Shown here piece after piece: positions 5,096-9,057 of a DNA stretch of 9,057 nt. The notes under the pieces are model-generated. The model saw only the letters and a list, made by a program, of their open reading frames with translations. It searched no databases and had not been told where the DNA came from. How positions within the stretch are numbered: the first letter of the stretch is position 1; each line of letters starts with the position of its first letter. Source of the stretch: an uncultured Gammaproteobacteria bacterium. GTDB lineage: Bacteria; Pseudomonadota; Gammaproteobacteria; Pseudomonadales; Pseudohongiellaceae. A program made the position numbers and the translations under genes. The stretch covers positions 1 to 9,057 of the forward strand of contig CAISYX010000142.1 in assembly GCA_903889815.1 (NCBI GenBank). The letters are read 5' to 3'.

Positions 5096-7776
5096 TCAGA
5101 AGTTGAAGCGCAGACCACCGATGTAGCGTGGGCCGAAGCGTTCCACTTCGATCGGGAAGGCGCTGTCGTCTGCATAGCGAATGGCCAGTGAGTCGGTCAG
5201 GTTGACTGCATCGAAGAACACTTCGAAGGCGTCGTTGACCTGATAGCGGACAGACAAGTCCACTTCGTCATCTGCCGCCCAGAAGACATCGCCGAGACCG
5301 CTTGGCAGGAGGACGCCGTTCACGACACGGTAGTCTCCAACGAACTGACTCCAGTCGGTGCGGTACTGGTAGGCCAGACGCACGGTCACTCCATACTTTT
5401 CGTATGTCGCCTGCACGTTGTACACCTCGTCAGACGTGCCCGGCACGCGGATGGTGCGCACGGGAACGCCGGCCACAGGCGCCGTGTCCACTTCCGAATC
5501 AGAGAAGGTCGCTGACAGGTTCAGGCCGAAGCCTTCCATCCACTCGGGCATGTTCATGCTGCGCGCCAGACGCTCTGCTGAGGCCACATAGGCCAGCTCG
5601 ATCCCTTGCAGATTGCCTTCGCCGGCATTGCCGATGGCTGTCTGCAGGTAGCCTGAACGGTCCAGGCCGGCAACGTCCAGGGTGTCCAGTCCGAACACGT
5701 TCGACTGCCGCACCAGCACATCGTTCAGGCTCTTGTAGAACACGCCCGCCGAGAAAAAGTCACCAGAGGGCATGTACCACTCCAGGTAGGCATCCAGGCC
5801 GGTTTGTTCTTCAGGCTTCGCTTCCGGATTGCCGCCGGAAACGGTCTGTGCAGCATCGTTGACACTGAAGTTGGGGCGCAGATCGTCGAAGTCAGGGCGC
5901 GACGCAGAAGTGGTGATGCCAAAGCGAGCCTTGAGCTCTTCCGACACATTCCAGTTCAGGTGCGCGCTCGGGTAGACCATGGTGTCGTCGCTGCTGACAT
6001 CGACTAGGCGCGTCTGCGCGGCAGTGGTGCCCACGGCTGGGAAATTCACAAAGGCTTCACCGGTATTGGCGATCTGCTCGATGCGTGCGCCGTACACCAC
6101 ATTGCCCCAGCTGAAATCGCTGGTGGCCATGGCGTACAGGGCCTTGATTTCTTCCGTGACTTCCCAGTAGTTGCCGCGGGTGTCCTGCAGCGTGGCAGCG
6201 CCCGTACGCACCTGCTCGTCCATGTAATTGGTGGTAAAGGACTGATTGGTGTAGCGGAAGCGGTAGTTCAGATCCTGCCCGCCCAGATAGCTCTGGTCGC
6301 TGGCAAAGGTGGCCCATGTCGGGATGGTGCCAGTAGAGAAGGTACGGCGGTAGGCCACTTCCTCGGAGGTCTTGGTACGCTCGGTGTACAGGCCGCCGAA
6401 TTCCATGACGGTTGGCAGTCCCATGAACACTGTCTCGTGGTCCAGATCAACCTTCAGTGTGTCTGCCATCGTGACATCGGCACCTTTCAGATTGCCAATG
6501 CTCTGCATCGGAAACTGGAAATCTTCAATATTGGTGCTTTGCGGGCCCTTGCCCCGTGCTGCGGTCGCGCCAGTGGTGGTGTAGAAGCGCAGCGTGTTCT
6601 CTTCGCCATCGCGGAAGTCGTAGTCCACTGTGGGACGCAGCGCGAAGCTGGAAGGGCTGCTAAACGACGCGGTGACGGGAGTGTTGCGGCCATCATCCGT
6701 CTCTGTGCGGTTCAGGCGCCAGGACACATTCCAGCTGTCCAGGGCATGCTCGCCACCCAGCGAATTGGTAAACGCATATTCTTCGGTATCCCGGTAGTCG
6801 ATACGGGCATCGATGCGCGCGCCGTAGACGGTGCCCGTTACCGGGTTATTGGCATTGATGAAGCCCGCGCTGGTATAGCCGGACCCTGCTGCATCGGTGC
6901 CCTGATCCAGTCGCACAATGAAGTTGTCGCGCAGTTCATCGTCATGGAACATGGTGTAGATGGAGCTGACGAACACCGTGTTGTTGTCGTCCGGGCGGTA
7001 GTCAAAGCGCAGAGACGCAGAGTAGTTTTCGCGGGTCAGGCGGTAGTGCTTGTTCTCGTGCTCGCGGGCGAAACGCTTCGTGGGAGCAGTGTTGTTGCTC
7101 AGGTAAGGGTCCGTCTCCCAGTTGTCGGTGGCCATCTCGCGCTGGTAGTACGAGCCCTGGGCCAGCACGCCCAGGCTGCCGTCCAGCAGCACATTCGAGT
7201 ATGTCAGGGCAGTGTCCAGCTCGTCGCCGCCACCCAGGTCCACGCGGCCTGCGCCCACTTTGCCCGTGATCTTCTGGCCGGGATTGTCGAAACCTGTGCG
7301 GGTGACGATGTCGATGTTGCCAGCAACCGTGGTGCCCGCCATGGACGGCACGATGGCCTTCTGCACGATGATCTGTTTGGCAATGGCAGAGGGGATGTTG
7401 TCAAAGCGCGAGGCACGGCCTTCCGGGCTGACGATGCTCAGTCCGTCGAAAGACAGCGTGGTCCAGTAGTTGGGAGCACCGCGCAGGTTCACGTAACGCG
7501 CCTGGCCCTGATCGCGCTCGATGCCCACGCCAGGGAGTCGGCCCACCGCGAAGGCGATGTTCTGGTCTGGCAGATTGCCGATGGCATCGGCCGACAGCAC
7601 GCTGACCAGGGAGTCGGAATTGCGCTGAATCTCCAGCGCTGCCGCGACGCTCTCCCCATGGGCCGGCGTATGCTGACGTTGATCTCGGTGATCTCGGGGG
7701 TGGCTGGCTGCGCCTGGGCACCTGCACTCACGCCCAGGACGGTGGCGCCCAGCAGCAGGGTTCTGACTTTGTTCAT
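5096..7776 (-). CDS. TonB-dependent receptor, broken by a one-base frameshift
   Basis: This is an outer-membrane TonB-dependent receptor of the large Xanthomonas/Caulobacter type. It takes up a scarce ligand using energy from TonB. The N-terminus starts MNKVRTLLLGATVLGVSAG, a Sec signal peptide cleaved about residue 22, followed by a likely TonB box (EITEINVSIR). The plug follows with LPDQN, GRLPGVGIERDQG and VNLRGAP, then a long beta-barrel ending in GGLRFNF with the usual terminal Phe. The first 41 codons (7776 to about 7654) and the rest are in different frames. Adding one base to the CCCC run at 7654-7657 joins them as PMGESVAAALEIQRN, giving an intact protein of 893 residues, normal for the family. 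No other defect is seen. It is either a sequencing error, a real recent frameshift, or rescued by slippage on the G run. An automatic call would probably give only 5096-7600 from an internal GTG, lacking the signal peptide. AAAGGA (7783-7788) precedes the true start. The ligand is unknown; neighbours suggest a phosphorylated or N-heteroaromatic compound, but that is inference. Confidence 0.9.
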
Positions 7777-7782
7777 AAGGTT

Positions 7783-7788
7783 TCCTTT
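7783..7788 (-). promoter_or_regulatory. Ribosome binding site of the receptor gene
   Basis: AAAGGA stands six bases before the ATG at 7776 on the minus strand, in the 28-bp gap after the PhoX-family gene. It shows that translation is meant to begin at the signal peptide, not at the internal GTG at 7600 beyond the frameshift. Confidence 0.75.
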
Positions 7789-7804
7789 GGAGTCTGTGGG
7801 GTTG

Positions 7805-9001
7805 TTATGGATGACTGACACTGATTTCGTAAATGATTCCTTCGTCTGGCCTGTCGTTGGGGCCGGACTGGGAAGAGAAGTACAAGCGCTGGAACGAGGG
7901 GTCGAATGCCGGCCCGCAGATCTCGGACAAGGGCTGGCCTGTGACCTGGACCACGGGCAGCACCAGGCCGTCCGGGCCGAGCAACACGATCTGCATGTCG
8001 CCGCCGTCCTCTGCCACCAGCACATCGCCAGCGGCCGTGATCGTCACGTTGTCGACGCCTTTCAAGTGGGGTGCCGTGGCCTGCATGAAGTCGTACAGCA
8101 CATCGATCTGCTGGCTGCGGGTATCCAGACGCCATACCCGGTTGTCACCTTTGGTGGTGAAATAAATCAGGCCGTCTGCAAAGGCGATGCCTTCGCCGCC
8201 GCTGAAACTTGACGCCTGGCCCACTTGCTCACGCGTGGGCTCGGTGGTGGCGGCGGGGTCGGGCACGTCATGCCAGACCACCTGGCGGGCGCCTTCCGTG
8301 ACCACTATCTCCGCAATCTGCAGTGTGCCGGCAGACAAGTCGGGCAGCGCATTCGCAGGCACAAAGCGGTAAAGACAGCCATCGGGCTCGTCTTCGGTGA
8401 GATAGAGATGGCCGTGCACCGGGTCAACCGCCACGGCCTCGTGCTTGAACAGGCCCAGCGCCGGGCGTGCCTCCCCTGGCCTGACGCCGAACGGGTCGCA
8501 CTCCCATACCAGGCCGCGATCCACTTCCTCGCAGGACAGCCAGGTCTGCCAGGGAGTCTGACCCCCGGCACAGTTGTTGTTGGTGCCGGTCAGAATGGTA
8601 TAGGCGTCCTGAATTTCGCCACTGGCGCTGAAGCGCACTGCGCCAACGCCGCCTCCGCCTTCCTCAGTATTCACTTCACTGTTGGAGACATAGACCCACC
8701 CGCCATCGGGCGTGGCAAACGTAGCGCCTCCGTCGGGCGATGCATGCAGACGAAAGGCGGAAGACGCGATGACCGGCTGTCCCGAACGGGCGATGATGCG
8801 CGACTGGAACCCCGGCAGCAGACGCAGGCCATTAGCATCGGGCTCACCCAGCTGACCCAGCGCTTCAGGGTTGGCGAACAGGGGCATTGCGTGGTTTTCG
8901 GCAGCCAGCAAGGGCGTACGCAGGCCCTGGAGCAGAAAGGCAGAGAAGCCCACGGAGCCCCAGGCGAGGAACTGACGACGAGCAAGTGTGGGATTGTTCA
9001 T
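7805..9001 (-). CDS. PhoX/DUF839-family protein, Tat-exported
   Basis: This 398-residue protein belongs to the PhoX (DUF839) beta-propeller family. Characterised members are periplasmic alkaline phosphatases that use iron and calcium. The N-terminus has a Tat signal: LARRQFLAW with R8-R9, then a hydrophobic run to about residue 24. Family hallmarks are NNNCAGGQTPWQTWLSCEE (141-159), HEAVAVDP (187-194), YLTEDEPDGCLYRF (200-213), GGEGIAF (268-274) and VAEDGGDM (329-336). C157 in the LSCEE motif matches the cysteine I recall as an iron ligand in Pseudomonas PhoX. It is clearly shorter than classical PhoX (about 600 residues), so phosphatase activity should not be assumed. The frame could start at GTG 9016, but ATG 9001 gives the usual short Tat n-region; neither has a strong ribosome site (GGTGA, 11 bases before the ATG). 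It heads the cluster, 28 bp before the receptor. No convincing PhoB box is seen in the 56 bases upstream. Confidence 0.88.
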   Translation of the reverse strand: MNNPTLARRQFLAWGSVGFSAFLLQGLRTPLLAAENHAMPLFANPEALGQLGEPDANGLRLLPGFQSRIIARSGQPVIASSAFRLHASPDGGATFATPDGGWVYVSNSEVNTEEGGGGVGAVRFSASGEIQDAYTILTGTNNNCAGGQTPWQTWLSCEEVDRGLVWECDPFGVRPGEARPALGLFKHEAVAVDPVHGHLYLTEDEPDGCLYRFVPANALPDLSAGTLQIAEIVVTEGARQVVWHDVPDPAATTEPTREQVGQASSFSGGEGIAFADGLIYFTTKGDNRVWRLDTRSQQIDVLYDFMQATAPHLKGVDNVTITAAGDVLVAEDGGDMQIVLLGPDGLVLPVVQVTGQPLSEICGPAFDPSFQRLYFSSQSGPNDRPDEGIIYEISVSHP

Positions 9002-9057
9002 GGGGACAGGGATCACCGCTTCTCGGATGGATTTAAGACCAACCGGAATTTAACTAC

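Noticed and set aside
5082..5097. Small hairpin GAGTG/CACTC at the receptor stop codon
   Set aside because: It has only five pairs, a 6-nt loop and no T run; too weak to call a terminator.
7401..7727. Third-frame open frame of 108 codons over the receptor frameshift
   Set aside because: Its composition (Arg/Pro/Ser-rich) is that of an out-of-frame read; the other two frames carry the receptor halves.
6437..8212. Plus-strand open frame of 591 codons spanning the receptor N-terminus and the PhoX-family gene
   Set aside because: It crosses two well-supported genes and their gap and shows no signal peptide or family motif.
9002..9057. PhoB box or cluster promoter upstream of the PhoX-family gene
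   Set aside because: Two TTAAAT words are present, but no convincing PhoB repeat or paired -35/-10 element can be seen in so short a flank.

Overview
All supported genes in this window lie on the minus strand, so the natural reading order runs from the right end to the left end. The sequence is GC-rich. The gene content points to a Gram-negative proteobacterium, most likely gammaproteobacterial: Tat-exported enzymes, a TonB-dependent receptor of the large Xanthomonas/Caulobacter type, an IorAB-type molybdenum hydroxylase and an iron-sulfur bacterial cryptochrome/photolyase. The genus cannot be fixed from the sequence alone.

Right part (9001 to 2177, minus strand): a tight co-directional cluster of four genes. 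In order of transcription they are a Tat-exported PhoX/DUF839-family protein, a TonB-dependent outer-membrane receptor 28 bp downstream, a small [2Fe-2S] subunit after a 73-bp gap, and the large Tat-exported molybdopterin subunit, whose ATG overlaps the preceding stop (ATGA). Together they look like one cell-envelope system: the receptor imports a ligand across the outer membrane, and two periplasmic enzymes, one phosphatase-like and one molybdenum hydroxylase, act on it or on related compounds. That joint role is inference. The receptor reading frame is broken near its N-terminus by an apparent one-base loss in a short C/G run; both halves are otherwise intact. The 73-bp gap before the iron-sulfur subunit holds a striking 38-bp dyad symmetry ending six bases before its start codon.

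Middle (about 1986 to 2176): a 187-bp gap with a possible rho-independent terminator for the four-gene cluster. It also holds an unexplained open frame of about 56 codons with protein-like composition.

Left part (1989 to 344): a DUF2256 zinc-ribbon-like small protein is translationally coupled (ATGA) to an FeS-BCP/PhrB-type cryptochrome/photolyase that keeps all four predicted [4Fe-4S] cysteines. This is a light-dependent DNA repair or blue-light-sensing module. After 143 bp with no recognisable gene (201 to 343), a second transcription unit begins at 200 and runs off the left edge. Its 66 visible residues are a charged coiled coil that ends where the HisKA domain of a sensor histidine kinase would be expected.

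No tRNA, rRNA, CRISPR array, insertion sequence or attachment site was seen. The best candidates for something undescribed are the dyad upstream of the iron-sulfur subunit, the grouping of the four envelope genes, the small orphan frame before DUF2256, and the receptor frameshift.
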